A stretch of DNA of 64,000 nt from Verrucomicrobiia bacterium (GTDB lineage: Bacteria > Verrucomicrobiota > Verrucomicrobiia > Limisphaerales > DASXHY01): NCBI GenBank assembly GCA_035629175.1, contig DASPIL010000058.1:1-64000 (forward strand), written 5' to 3'. Shown piece by piece: positions 35,941-45,044 of the stretch (positions within the stretch are counted from its first letter, which is position 1; each line of letters opens with the position of its first letter). The notes under the pieces are model-generated. The model saw nothing but the letters and a program-made list of their open reading frames with translations, was not told where the DNA came from and made no database searches. The translations under genes and the position numbers were made by a program.

Positions 35941-36135
35941 AACGGAGCGCGGACTTGCAGCTGGCTTACAATCGAGGAACCCGGCGCGGTCTCGTGAGGG
36001 TTATGTCTGATAAAGCAAACGAGAACGACCTCTGCACGACGTAAACCGCCCGCCCAATTGAAAGCGCCAAGCCGGCTGCAATTACCGCAAGCCGCCGCTC
36101 CAGAACACTTGCCCGGCTGGGTTGCGCGCCGTGAA

Positions 36136-37437
36136 TCACTTCGCCGGCAGGCCGCGAACTTCGGAACGAATCACCGTAAACGGCTCGCCCTTCTTCACGT
36201 TCACCGTCACGTTTTTAAGCTCAAGGCCTTTTGCGTTCGCAATCGTCAGGCCCGTTTGAGCGTGGATCGTCACGTTTTCCAGAACGAAATTCTCGATTGG
36301 CGCTTCCGGCAAACCCACGATCAGGCCGGCGGACTTCGTTGAATAGGCCGTGAGATTGCTGATGCGGATGTTCTTGTACATCGGCGTGGTTTCGGTCACG
36401 GGTTGGGCTGGGTCGTTCTCCAGCATCTTGAGCTGCGAACTGTTCTGGTAATAACCGGCGAACGACAACGCGGGATAAACGTTGGTCATCACAATGCCGG
36501 TATAAGTGACATTCTCGACCCGCCCGCCACGATCCCGCCGGGATTTGATTCGGATGCCGTTCTCGGTGCCATCAAACCGGCAGTTCTTCACGGTGATCCC
36601 TCGAACACCGCCAACCACTTCGCTGCCGATCGATAAACCGTGACCGCGCCGGAATTCGCAATCCTCAATCAAAATATTCTCCACTGCGAACTCGCGGCCA
36701 GGAACCTTCTTTCCGGATTTGATGGCAATGTTGTCGTCGCCGACGTCAATGAAGCAGCGGCGAATGATGATGTTGCGGCTGATGCTGGGATCAATTCCGT
36801 CCGTGTTTGCAGCCTCTTCAGGCGCAATCACCCTCACGTCTTCAATCACGACGCCATCACAGTCGGTCGGGACAAAATGAAACTTGGGCGCGTCCCGCAG
36901 CGTAATGCCAGACATGCGGATGTTTTTCCCGCGATTCAGCACGATCAGATTTGGACGCGGCAATGTGTAGCCCGAAACTTTTTTGCGAGCCTCCTCCGCC
37001 GGAATCCACCACTTCTCACCTGAACCATCGATGGTCCCCTTCCCCGTGATCGTGACGTCCTCCAGATCTTTTCCGCCGATGAAGGGTTGAAACGGGCCTT
37101 TGCTGGTGCCGTCGAGAATCTTCTCCCAGGTGACGCCGGCAGGAAGGTAATGCGCGGGTTCATCCGTGGCCTTCAGCACCGCCCCTTCCTCCAGCAGCAG
37201 CGTCGTGCGCGTGCGGATGGTCAGCGGCTGGCTCAGGTAGACGCCCGCCGTCAACCGCACGGTGCCGCCCTCTTTGCCAGCGGTGTCGAGCGCCTTCTGA
37301 ATCGATTCCGTGTCAAGCGCGCGTCCGTCACCCTTTGCGCCGAATTGCCGGACATCAAAAATCTTCGACGCACCGTTAGCTGATGCCGTTCCCACGGTCA
37401 GTCCCAGTGCCAGCCAAAGTCCAAAGGCTCTGTTCAT
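36136..37437 (-). CDS. Secreted GH28 polygalacturonase-like enzyme
   Basis: 433 residues with signal peptide MNRAFGLWLALGLTVGTASA. GH28 enzymes hydrolyse alpha-1,4 galacturonan or rhamnogalacturonan chains. The four family motifs are all present on the parallel beta-helix: NTD (211-213, in ANTDGID), GDD (233-235, in VGDDNIAIKSG), GHG (265-267, in RRGHGLSIGSEV) and RIK (296-298). The N-terminal segment (FGAKGDGRALDTESIQKAL) is the usual pectate-lyase-superfamily start. It is the third gene of the uxaC-PL1-GH28 cluster on the minus strand, 41 bases after PL1, giving a small pectin operon. Confidence 0.94.
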   Translation of the reverse strand: MNRAFGLWLALGLTVGTASANGASKIFDVRQFGAKGDGRALDTESIQKALDTAGKEGGTVRLTAGVYLSQPLTIRTRTTLLLEEGAVLKATDEPAHYLPAGVTWEKILDGTSKGPFQPFIGGKDLEDVTITGKGTIDGSGEKWWIPAEEARKKVSGYTLPRPNLIVLNRGKNIRMSGITLRDAPKFHFVPTDCDGVVIEDVRVIAPEEAANTDGIDPSISRNIIIRRCFIDVGDDNIAIKSGKKVPGREFAVENILIEDCEFRRGHGLSIGSEVVGGVRGITVKNCRFDGTENGIRIKSRRDRGGRVENVTYTGIVMTNVYPALSFAGYYQNSSQLKMLENDPAQPVTETTPMYKNIRISNLTAYSTKSAGLIVGLPEAPIENFVLENVTIHAQTGLTIANAKGLELKNVTVNVKKGEPFTVIRSEVRGLPAK

Positions 37438-37478
37438 AGTTCAAATTGAAAGTTGTTGGATGTTTCGACGTTGTCCAC

Positions 37479-39599
37479 CTACGGCCCGAGCAATACCCGA
37501 TAAAACCGTTGCGCTTCATTCACGCTGTCCTGCCAGGACCACGGCAGTGACGGCGCGCTGTTGGTAAAGACGCCAAACCAGTCCGTCAGGTTCGTCGATC
37601 CTTCAATGATGTAATCCGGCCCTGCGTCGCCTGTGACAGTCCACTGCACGTCAAAGTTGTCTCCATGCGCAACGTGCAGCTGCGGTTGCGCCGGGGGCAG
37701 CACGATCCCAGTGAACGACTGCGTTGCGCCAAGACTCGGGCTGCCGTTGTCGAAAACCCGCACGGTGAAAACGTTCGTTGTTCCCGCGTCTGCTACAGCG
37801 GGCCGCCACGTCACAATACCCGAGTTCGTGTCAATCGCCGCCCCGGCAGGCGCCGCTTCCAACGCGAAAGCCAGGTTCTGCCACGGAAGATCCGGATCCG
37901 TTGCGACGTTTGTGACCGACAGGGTCGAACCCCCAATCCAGATCTGTTCCGTAACGGGTTGCAACGTGGGCGCTTGATTGGGAATGTTCGTTACAAGGAC
38001 TGTCACCGCCACGGGACCGAACCCCGCCGCATCAACGTGGTTGGTCGCGTGAAACTGGAACTGCGACAACCCGGAAAAATTTGGCGAAGTCAGAAGCTCC
38101 ACGGTTTCGCCGTCGCCGAGCAACACTGCGGTTCCATTCGTCGTCGAAATGCTATGGAACAGGATGTTCGTCAATCCGCCTGCCAGCGCGCGCAAGTTCA
38201 CCTGGATCGGCCGGCCCGCCCCGCCCGTTGCATTCGGTCCTGCGAGCCAGTTGAGATACCATTCCAGGTCAGTGTAGCCGTCTCCGTTGAAATGATTGTT
38301 GTTCGCCACCACGGGATTCCATCCGAGCGCCGATTCAAAATAATTCGGAATGCCGTCGTTGTCGGAGTCCAGCGGAAGCGTGCCTGAGTTCAACACGGGC
38401 CAGCCGCGAACGAAGGCGTAATTGACGCCGTTGATGTTCGTGATGACATAGTCGCTGGATTGCGCAGGTGAGCCGACGGCATCCACGAGGCGTCCGTCAT
38501 GTCCATTCACCGTGCCAATCAGGCGGGTGTCCACGGCATCGCGCTTCCGCGAATTCCCCGCGAATGCAAGGACGCGTTGATAGGCTTCCGCTGCCGTCTC
38601 AGCCGTGACGGGCGGCAATGGGTACGGCGTTTCGCGCTGCGTGTATTGGCTTGTGAACATGTTCCATCCCGTGTCCACGCCGTTCACAACGGAGTTCTTG
38701 TTGTTATCAATGAAATTACCCGACTGGTAGATGAAGGTGTTGAACGAACCGCCTCGGAACGCCTCGGACGACGGGCCCGTGCTTGGGCCTGCCACGAGGT
38801 AATTTCCGACGTAGTTCAGGTAATTCGTAAAACCGTTGGGATTGTCTCCGAAATCCTCGCCCGAGTAGCCCGCGCGGCCGCCCCAGTTGTAGATGACGTT
38901 GTTCACGAAATCCAGCTTGATGCGGTCGCCAAGCCGCGGATTCCGGCTGTCATGATGCTGGTAAAGATTGTGATGGAACGTGAGTTCGCCCGCGCCGTAC
39001 CGCAGCAGCGAACCGTAGCCGTGCGCGCCCTTCTCGTGCTGCGACAGGCGCAAGCTTTCGCTGATCATGCACCATTGCACCGTGACGTTTGTTGAATGCG
39101 TGACGGACAGGCATTCATCCACGCTCCATGAAGTGGAGATGTGATCCAGAATCACGTTCGTGGAACCCGTGACCCAAAGCGCATCGCTCTCGAAATTGCT
39201 GTCGAGGTCGCCTGGCCGGACGCGAATATGACGCACAATGATGTTATGCGAACTCACGCGCAGGGAACGTCGTCGAAGCGTGATGCCGTCGCCCGGCGCA
39301 GTCTGGCCCGCGATTGTAATGTAGGGGCGATTGATCGTGAGGTCGGATGCAAGGTCAATGTTGCCCGAGACGCGGAAGATGATCGTGCGCGGGCCGGTCG
39401 CTCCCGTTATTCCCGTGCGCAAGGAACCTGCGCCGGAGTTGTTGGTTGTCGTCACGAAATAGAGATCCCCACCGCGTCCGCCACGCGCCTCGCTACCCGC
39501 ACCTTCAGCGCCTGGAAACGCCGGAATCGCGCTGGCGCGCGGCATGGATAGAGTTAGAACTGCGACGAGAAGAATGGATGGAATTAAAGGCACGATCAT
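37479..39599 (-). CDS. Pectate lyase-like beta-helix enzyme with C-terminal modules
   Basis: 706 residues from the Met at 39599, which begins a signal peptide (MIVPLIPSILLVAVLTLSMP). The open frame continues 50 codons upstream. Pectate lyases cleave de-esterified pectin by beta-elimination. The core (about residues 28-340) has FPGAEGAGSEARGGRGGDLY, TIIFRVSGNIDL, IRVRPGD and SWSVDECLSVTHSTNVT; the region SEARGG and the DSRNPRLGDRIKLDFVNNVI segment are typical of PL1-like bacterial lyases. The C-terminus has a dockerin-like, calcium-type loop (LDSDNDGIPNYFE), an Ig/cadherin-like domain, and the verrucomicrobial end module (DYIIEGSTNLTDWFGVF ... RFYRVLLG). It lies between uxaC and GH28. Confidence 0.88.
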   Translation of the reverse strand: MIVPLIPSILLVAVLTLSMPRASAIPAFPGAEGAGSEARGGRGGDLYFVTTTNNSGAGSLRTGITGATGPRTIIFRVSGNIDLASDLTINRPYITIAGQTAPGDGITLRRRSLRVSSHNIIVRHIRVRPGDLDSNFESDALWVTGSTNVILDHISTSWSVDECLSVTHSTNVTVQWCMISESLRLSQHEKGAHGYGSLLRYGAGELTFHHNLYQHHDSRNPRLGDRIKLDFVNNVIYNWGGRAGYSGEDFGDNPNGFTNYLNYVGNYLVAGPSTGPSSEAFRGGSFNTFIYQSGNFIDNNKNSVVNGVDTGWNMFTSQYTQRETPYPLPPVTAETAAEAYQRVLAFAGNSRKRDAVDTRLIGTVNGHDGRLVDAVGSPAQSSDYVITNINGVNYAFVRGWPVLNSGTLPLDSDNDGIPNYFESALGWNPVVANNNHFNGDGYTDLEWYLNWLAGPNATGGAGRPIQVNLRALAGGLTNILFHSISTTNGTAVLLGDGETVELLTSPNFSGLSQFQFHATNHVDAAGFGPVAVTVLVTNIPNQAPTLQPVTEQIWIGGSTLSVTNVATDPDLPWQNLAFALEAAPAGAAIDTNSGIVTWRPAVADAGTTNVFTVRVFDNGSPSLGATQSFTGIVLPPAQPQLHVAHGDNFDVQWTVTGDAGPDYIIEGSTNLTDWFGVFTNSAPSLPWSWQDSVNEAQRFYRVLLGP

Positions 39600-39639
39600 G
39601 CGACGGGGCAAAAGTGTGAAATCAGTGTGAACCTGTCCG

Positions 39640-41115
39640 CTACGCGCGGGCACGGCGCCCCCGCTTCGCAACGGCCACGCCTTCGCTCGGCTGTTTCGAT
39701 GCGCTCGCGGTTGCGGGCGGGAATCCGAAATACTGCTTCGCGTTTCCAAAGCAGATGTTCTGGATCATCGTCCCCACCAACGCCTCGTCATCCGGAATCT
39801 CCCCATTTTCCATGTCGCGACCGATGAGGTCACACAGCGTGCGACGGAAATATTCGTGCCGCGGATAGGACATGAACGAGCGGGAATCCGTGATCATGCC
39901 GACAAAGCGTGATAACAGCCCAAGGTTCGACAACGCATTGATCTGCCATTGCATGGCTTCCTTTTGGTCGAGGAACCACCAACCCGAGCCAAACTGCAAC
40001 TTGCCTGGGATCGTGCCGTCCTGGAAGTTCCCAAGCATTGTTGCAAACGCGTAATTGTCGGCGGGGTTGAGGTTGTAAATGATTGTCTTGGGAAGCGATT
40101 TTTCCTGGTCGAGCCGATCCAGATATGCCGCCAGTGCCTGGGCCTGGGGGTAATCGCCAATCGAATCGAAACCCGTGTCGGGTCCAAGTTGCTGGAGCAG
40201 GCGCGTGTTGTTGTTGCGCATCGCTCCAAGGTGCAACTGTTTCGTCCAGCCTTTCTCCGCATCGAGCTTCCCGAAAAACAGCATCATGAACGCGGCGAAC
40301 TTCCCGTATTCCTCAGGCGTTGCGGCGGTTCCGCGGCGCGCCTTGCTGAAGATGCCCGCCGCAACCTTGGGCGAACAAAAATCCGAAAAACAATGATTCA
40401 TCCCGTGATCAGACAATCGGCTGCCGTGGGCGTGAAAAAAGTCATGACGCTGGCGCAACGCATCCAGGAAGTCATTGAAGTTTCCAATGTCAATATTCGC
40501 TGCTCCCTCCAGCGCCGCGACCCACTTGTTGAATCCTTCGGGCTTGTCCACCGTCAGCGCCTTGTCGGGCCGGAAGGCCGGGATCATGCGAGTCGGATGC
40601 CCACTCTGCGCGAACTGCCGATGATACCGCAGGTCGTCCGTCGGATCATCCGTCGTTCCCACGGCGTGCACCTTGAACTTGCGAAGAATGCCGTGCGCCG
40701 AAAGTTCGGGCGTTGCCAGGCGTTCGTTCGCCTTCTTCCACACGCGGCTGGCACTCGCCTCATCGAGAAGTTCGTCGATCTCGAAATACCGTTTCAATTC
40801 GAGGTGGGTCCAATGATACAGCGGATTCCGGAGTGTGTGCGGAACCGTTGCTGCCCAGGCTTGGAATTTTGCGAACGGATCGGCATCCCCTGTGCAGAAT
40901 TTTTCAGCAACGCCGTTGGATCGCATCGCGCGCCATTTGTAATGATCCCCTTCCAGCCAGATCTCGAACAGGTTGTTGAATTGACGGTTCTCCGCGATGT
41001 CCTTCGGCGAAAGGTGGCAATGATAATCAAAGATCGGCTGCCCTTCGGCGAATTGCTGATAGAGGCGGCGGGAAGTCCGGTTACCGAGGAGAAAATCTTC
41101 GTGTATGAATTTCAT
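39640..41115 (-). CDS. uxaC: Glucuronate/galacturonate isomerase
   Basis: 491 residues from the ATG at 41115 (MKFIHEDFLLGNRTSRRLY), the conserved family start. It converts galacturonate to tagaturonate, or glucuronate to fructuronate, in the cytoplasm. DYHCHLSPKDIAENRQF holds the metal-site His-x-His. LRYHRQFAQSG, DKALTVDKPEGF, and MITDSRSFMSYPRHEYFRR near the C-terminus fit the family, as does DNYAFATMLGNFQDG. As first gene of the pectin operon with PL1 and GH28 it would use the galacturonate released outside the cell. An importer was not found in the window. Confidence 0.96.
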   Translation of the reverse strand: MKFIHEDFLLGNRTSRRLYQQFAEGQPIFDYHCHLSPKDIAENRQFNNLFEIWLEGDHYKWRAMRSNGVAEKFCTGDADPFAKFQAWAATVPHTLRNPLYHWTHLELKRYFEIDELLDEASASRVWKKANERLATPELSAHGILRKFKVHAVGTTDDPTDDLRYHRQFAQSGHPTRMIPAFRPDKALTVDKPEGFNKWVAALEGAANIDIGNFNDFLDALRQRHDFFHAHGSRLSDHGMNHCFSDFCSPKVAAGIFSKARRGTAATPEEYGKFAAFMMLFFGKLDAEKGWTKQLHLGAMRNNNTRLLQQLGPDTGFDSIGDYPQAQALAAYLDRLDQEKSLPKTIIYNLNPADNYAFATMLGNFQDGTIPGKLQFGSGWWFLDQKEAMQWQINALSNLGLLSRFVGMITDSRSFMSYPRHEYFRRTLCDLIGRDMENGEIPDDEALVGTMIQNICFGNAKQYFGFPPATASASKQPSEGVAVAKRGRRARA

Positions 41116-41335
41116 GATCAAGGATGAGCATCGATGCCACTCCAACCGGCGCGCGCACAAGGGCTCGGGAAGTGGATTTGCATCGATTGCTTGCGAGGAG
41201 AGTAAACCACCTTTGCAGGCGCGTACTCACTCCTTTTTGCACAAAATCTTGATTTTTCTGCACCTTTTCGGCGCCTCCCGGCAACGGCGAATGGCCAAGC
41301 CGCAACAGGAGAATGCGGGCAAGAGGGATAATGCA

Positions 41336-41371
41336 AAACCCGCGCAGCTCTGCATCGAGCCGCACGGGTTT
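41336..41371 (-). terminator. Possible hairpin terminator after the lipoprotein gene
   Basis: AAACCCG (41336-41342) pairs with CGGGTTT (41365-41371) around a 22-base loop, 26 bases past the lipoprotein stop. There is no strong T-run on the minus strand, so an intrinsic terminator is doubtful. Confidence 0.3.
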
Positions 41372-41396
41372 GGACGATTCAACAATTCGTGATGTT

Positions 41397-42029
41397 TTAC
41401 TTCGATGCCGATTCGGATGCCGCCGACGCTTGCGGCTGGCCTAAGTCGCTTAGAAACTTCTCAATTGCGTCCGACAATGCCGCTCCCGCGACCCTCGATT
41501 TGGTCGCCGCAGTATCACACTTCAACTTGGCAAGCTTCTCCTCGCAAAACCCAACATACTCCCGGCTGAGCACCTCCCGCCCGGATTGAAGCACCCGCAA
41601 CTGCAACACCGCGTTGCCCTGGACAGGCGTCGATGTGCTTCCATAGGCAAAGGCGCCGATTCCACCCGTGAGCAGGCTTGTCGCTATCGCTTTCGTCATG
41701 ATGGCATCATACCCCGGCACGACCCAATCCAACCGAGCCAGCGTGCCCTCAACATTCAGGATCGTCGCCGAATCGGCATTCAGCGACGCTATGTTGGAAT
41801 CGAGCAAAGCCTTCTTCAGCGCAACGGCGACCTCGTCCGAGGGCTTGTTTTTAAGAACAGAATCCAGGGATTGATCGGTTCGCGCGTCAGCGATCCGGAC
41901 TTTGACGTCAACGAACCGAGTGGTAGAAGCTGCGGAATAAACGGTCGGCTTGGTTTGCAGGGGAACGCGACTGGCGCAGCCTGTGAGCACCGCGACAGCA
42001 ACCGATAATAGGAGGAGTGGAACTTTCAT
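41397..42029 (-). CDS. Lipoprotein of unknown function
   Basis: 210 residues from the ATG at 42029 (MKVPLLLLSVAVAVLTGCAS), whose lipobox Cys is residue 18; the frame extends 14 codons further upstream. The mature part (FVDVKVRIADARTDQSLDSV ... LKKALLDSNIASLN) is a small alpha/beta domain followed by YDAIMTKAIATSLLTGGIGAFAYG and LQLRVLQSGREVL. I see no catalytic motif. It resembles the many small verrucomicrobial and proteobacterial lipoproteins with a single DUF. Its Ser/Ala-rich C-terminus looks disordered. It is not obviously linked to uxaC downstream. Confidence 0.65.
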   Translation of the reverse strand: MKVPLLLLSVAVAVLTGCASRVPLQTKPTVYSAASTTRFVDVKVRIADARTDQSLDSVLKNKPSDEVAVALKKALLDSNIASLNADSATILNVEGTLARLDWVVPGYDAIMTKAIATSLLTGGIGAFAYGSTSTPVQGNAVLQLRVLQSGREVLSREYVGFCEEKLAKLKCDTAATKSRVAGAALSDAIEKFLSDLGQPQASAASESASK

Positions 42030-42256
42030 AGGAACAGCAGGGAACGATTCGATGTGTAGGAATGATGACACTTGAAAGGTGACCAGCGCAGGTCCACGAA
42101 GCAGAGCCTTTCAAACAAAAGCGCCTCCTCCGAAACCTTGTTTTCTTCACCGCTGCAACAATTCAAGCGGACGCATTGTGCCGCAAAGCCGCGGAACCGT
42201 CAGCAAAATTGCGCATTCAGGGGATGCCCGTCTGTTTCACCGCGGTGGCGAGGGCC

Positions 42257-42913
42257 TTAGCCTTCGGGAAGCCTGTAGCTCAAAACCCAGTAATACTTTA
42301 AAAACCGAATCTTCACGCCGGCGGCAATATCGGCGACGGCGCCCCGCAATTCGGATTCGGAAGGAAAATTCTTTAGAACCTCATGTTCGCTGCCGTCATC
42401 CAGGCGCCGCGTCTGAAAGCTGTCGCCAAATTCGTCCGTACGGGAAATCGGCGTGCTGCTCCCCGCGACGTACACGTTGTCCATGAAAACCACCGTCGCG
42501 CCGGGTGGTAGAACAGCGTGAAATCCGGTGAGGAAGCCACGCAGCCTGGATTTCGGAATGTGAGACCACCAAAATGCCGAGAACCCGGCCGTTATCCTGC
42601 GCGATGGCATCCGCGGGGCGTAAGCGTCTTGGTTCTGAAACGCAACCTCGCAGCCGTATTGCTTCGTCCGCGCGATCGCCAAAACCTCTTCGTTGATATC
42701 CGTCGCCAGGACGCATGCCGCCGTTCGTGAAACAATCTCCGTCCAATATCCCGTCCCGGAGGCGACCTCGAATACGTGGGCACCGTCGAACGCGCCTTCG
42801 ACCTCGTTGCGTAACACCTGCAAATCGGCCTGCCGTTCCGGCTTGTGGAAAATCCGTTCGTATTCGCTAGCCCGCCTTGCGTAGTAGTCAACGATCGATG
42901 TGGAAATGTTCAT
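42257..42913 (-). CDS. Class I SAM-dependent methyltransferase
   Basis: 218 residues from the Met at 42913 (MNISTSIVDYYARRASEYER), because that segment matches the conserved start of this methyltransferase group (YYARRASEYERIFHKPERQ). The frame is open to a Met at 42991, which would overlap the remnant gene on the other strand. Motif I is weakened (VFEVASGTGYWTEIV), followed by VLATDINEEVLAIAR and a strand-4 region (AGFSAFWWSHIPKSRL). Substrate unknown. The adjacent gene upstream is a truncated metallopeptidase on the opposite strand, so this spot may mark a past rearrangement. Confidence 0.8.
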   Translation of the reverse strand: MNISTSIVDYYARRASEYERIFHKPERQADLQVLRNEVEGAFDGAHVFEVASGTGYWTEIVSRTAACVLATDINEEVLAIARTKQYGCEVAFQNQDAYAPRMPSRRITAGFSAFWWSHIPKSRLRGFLTGFHAVLPPGATVVFMDNVYVAGSSTPISRTDEFGDSFQTRRLDDGSEHEVLKNFPSESELRGAVADIAAGVKIRFLKYYWVLSYRLPEG

Positions 42914-42972
42914 TTCGTTCGCAACGATCTGGCACAACCAACGTGTGTCAATCTGATCGGGGAATCGGCTGA

Positions 42973-43698
42973 TGGCGAGATCCGATTTCATACAGCGCCA
43001 GCATCAACGGCCTTGGATGCCGCGCAGAATTCCGGACGTTCATCCACAACGCCGACGCCGATGCCGGGTTCGGAAAGCATTGCGTCCTCCTCTTCGATGA
43101 AGAAGACGACTACTACAGCTACATCTCGTATTTTCATCGGGACGGGACCAACCCGATGAGCCGCGGCTGCCTGCTCGCGGGAGGCTATTTCCACATCGCC
43201 ATCCAGCATCATCCTGACGATCTGCGGTCGGTGCTCGCCCATGAACTGACCCATGATTGCGTGGCATTCCTTCCGTTGCCGCTCTGGATCAACGAGGGAC
43301 TGGCGCAACGTGTGGATCGCTCGGTCGGTTTGACGGCGGAACCGCTTATTGATTTCGATCTCAAGGAACGGCACCTCGCGTTCTGGAACGAAACGAACAT
43401 TCAGCAGTTTTGGGCGGGCGTATCCTTCAGCTCGGTCGGAGACGCACAGCAGCTGAGCTACAGTCTTGCCGAAATCCTGCTGACGCTGGCCGAGGAACAA
43501 TCGGGGGACCACGCTTCGTTCCTGCGGAACGCGCACTACGATGACGCCGGGCAGACGGCTGCGTTTGATCATCTCGGTGTCGACCTTGCTGACCTGGCGA
43601 GCACCTTTCTCGGACCAGGCGAATGGCGGCCAAACCGTAAAGCGATTGCAGACGCGTGGGAGCAATGGCAGACACGCGTGCCGAATGAGGCGGAATAG
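42973..43698 (+). pseudogene. 5'-truncated zinc metallopeptidase-like gene
   Basis: The frame opens after a stop at 42970 and shows clearly protein-like sequence from about 43024 (FRTFIHNADADAGF, LLFDEEDDYYSYISYFH), but the first ATG is not until 43156. Starting there would cut into the folded domain. The body has the zinc motif SVLAHELTHDCV and WINEGLAQRVDRS downstream, as in peptidase MA-like or M48-like gluzincins, where the third ligand is the Glu in the NEGLA segment. No signal peptide or N-terminal domain is present. It is either a remnant or uses a rare non-ATG start. Probably broken. Confidence 0.65.
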
Positions 43699-43712
43699 CA
43701 ACCTTCGAAGGC

Positions 43713-44996
43713 TTACGAACTCGCCGCCGGGCTGGCCGGCTTCGATGAAAACAGGTTCATCGCGATCTTCAGAAGGATCGTATACACGCCAAACCCAGCG
43801 GCCCAGATGCCGGCGCTGACTTTCCATTCCAGCACGCTGGGTTTGTATTCCACGAGTTCGTGCAGTGTCGATGGCACGAATCCAGGAATGATCAGCCCCA
43901 TGCCCTTTTCAATCCAGATTCCCGCAAACGCCAGCACGCACGCGGTGATCAACCCGGCTGGCCGCTGCACGAGCTTTGGGTTGAGGAGGATTGCCGCCGC
44001 CGCGATGACCATCACAATCGAGCTCCAGATCCACGGCACCAGGGCGTTATGGCCGTGCAGCCCGAAGTAAAGGTAACGCGCCGACGAGGTGTGGGACCCG
44101 CCCGTGTAAAACTCGGTGAACACCTCGGACACCACCATCAGCAGGTTGATCAGGATCGTGACGCGCATGATGTTGACCAGCGTGCGAACCGCGCCCGCGC
44201 CGAAGCCATTGCCAATGACCCGGCGGATCACGTGGATGGTCACGATGATAAACGCAGGACCGGAGACGAATGCGGACGCGAGGAACCGGGGCGCAAGCAG
44301 CGCCGTGTTCCACAGCGGCCAGCCGCCCAACCCGCAGTACAGGAACGCGGTCACTGTGTGAATGGAGATCGCCCAAACGATCGAGACGAAGACGAACGGC
44401 ACATAGAATTTCGGGTTGGGCTTCCTGCCAAGAAATCGCGTGTAAAGCAGGTAGCCGCAGATGTGAAGGTTTAAAACGAGGTACCCGTTCAACACAATCA
44501 CATCCCACGTCAGCATTGAGACGGGAAAGTTGAATTTGCCAAGGCCCGGAAGCAGATGCCAGAAGCGGTCAGGCCGGCCGAGGTCCGCGACGACAAACAT
44601 CAGGCACATTACGATGGCTGCAATCGCAAGCAATTCGCCAACGATCACGATCTTGTGCATATCCTTGTCGTGATACAGATACGCGGGAATCACCATCATG
44701 ACACCGCCCGCTGCGAGCCCGACGAGGAATGTGAAGTTCGCGATGTAAAGGCCCCACGACACATGATCACTCATGCTGGTCAGTCCCATTCCATCGCGCA
44801 CCTGCGTTGCCCACGCGTTCGCTCCCACCAGCGCAATGGCCGTCAGGAGTGTCATCCAAACATAAAATTGCCAGTTTCCGTCGAAGGCTTCCCAGAACAG
44901 CCGCGCAATAAATCGCGCGAACAGGCGGATGTGGCCCTGCTGTGCGGCGGGTGGACGGCTGAGTGGCGCGGTCGAAGTGGCAGATGCGGTATTCAC
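43713..44996 (-). CDS. NrfD/PsrC-like membrane quinol oxidase subunit
   Basis: 427 residues with about ten membrane helices. It begins with a short cytoplasmic tail and WEAFDGNWQFYVWMTLLTAI, and contains SWGLYIANFTFLVGLAAGGV, typical of the NrfD/DsrP family that takes electrons from quinol. The family is also part of alternative complex III and polysulfide reductase. It is the third gene of the leftward operon after the tetraheme cytochrome and the ferredoxin, 48 bases behind the latter. With them it forms an NrfBCD-like module. It most likely oxidises menaquinol and supplies NapAB across the divergent promoter. Confidence 0.92.
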   Translation of the reverse strand: MNTASATSTAPLSRPPAAQQGHIRLFARFIARLFWEAFDGNWQFYVWMTLLTAIALVGANAWATQVRDGMGLTSMSDHVSWGLYIANFTFLVGLAAGGVMMVIPAYLYHDKDMHKIVIVGELLAIAAIVMCLMFVVADLGRPDRFWHLLPGLGKFNFPVSMLTWDVIVLNGYLVLNLHICGYLLYTRFLGRKPNPKFYVPFVFVSIVWAISIHTVTAFLYCGLGGWPLWNTALLAPRFLASAFVSGPAFIIVTIHVIRRVIGNGFGAGAVRTLVNIMRVTILINLLMVVSEVFTEFYTGGSHTSSARYLYFGLHGHNALVPWIWSSIVMVIAAAAILLNPKLVQRPAGLITACVLAFAGIWIEKGMGLIIPGFVPSTLHELVEYKPSVLEWKVSAGIWAAGFGVYTILLKIAMNLFSSKPASPAASS

Positions 44997-45044
44997 GTAA
45001 TCAATTGGAGCGTGGCGCGAAGGTGTCTGGCTTCTCGGGGCGGA

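Noticed and set aside
39949-41127. 392-residue open frame antisense to uxaC
   Set aside because: Opposite-strand shadow of a well-conserved gene.
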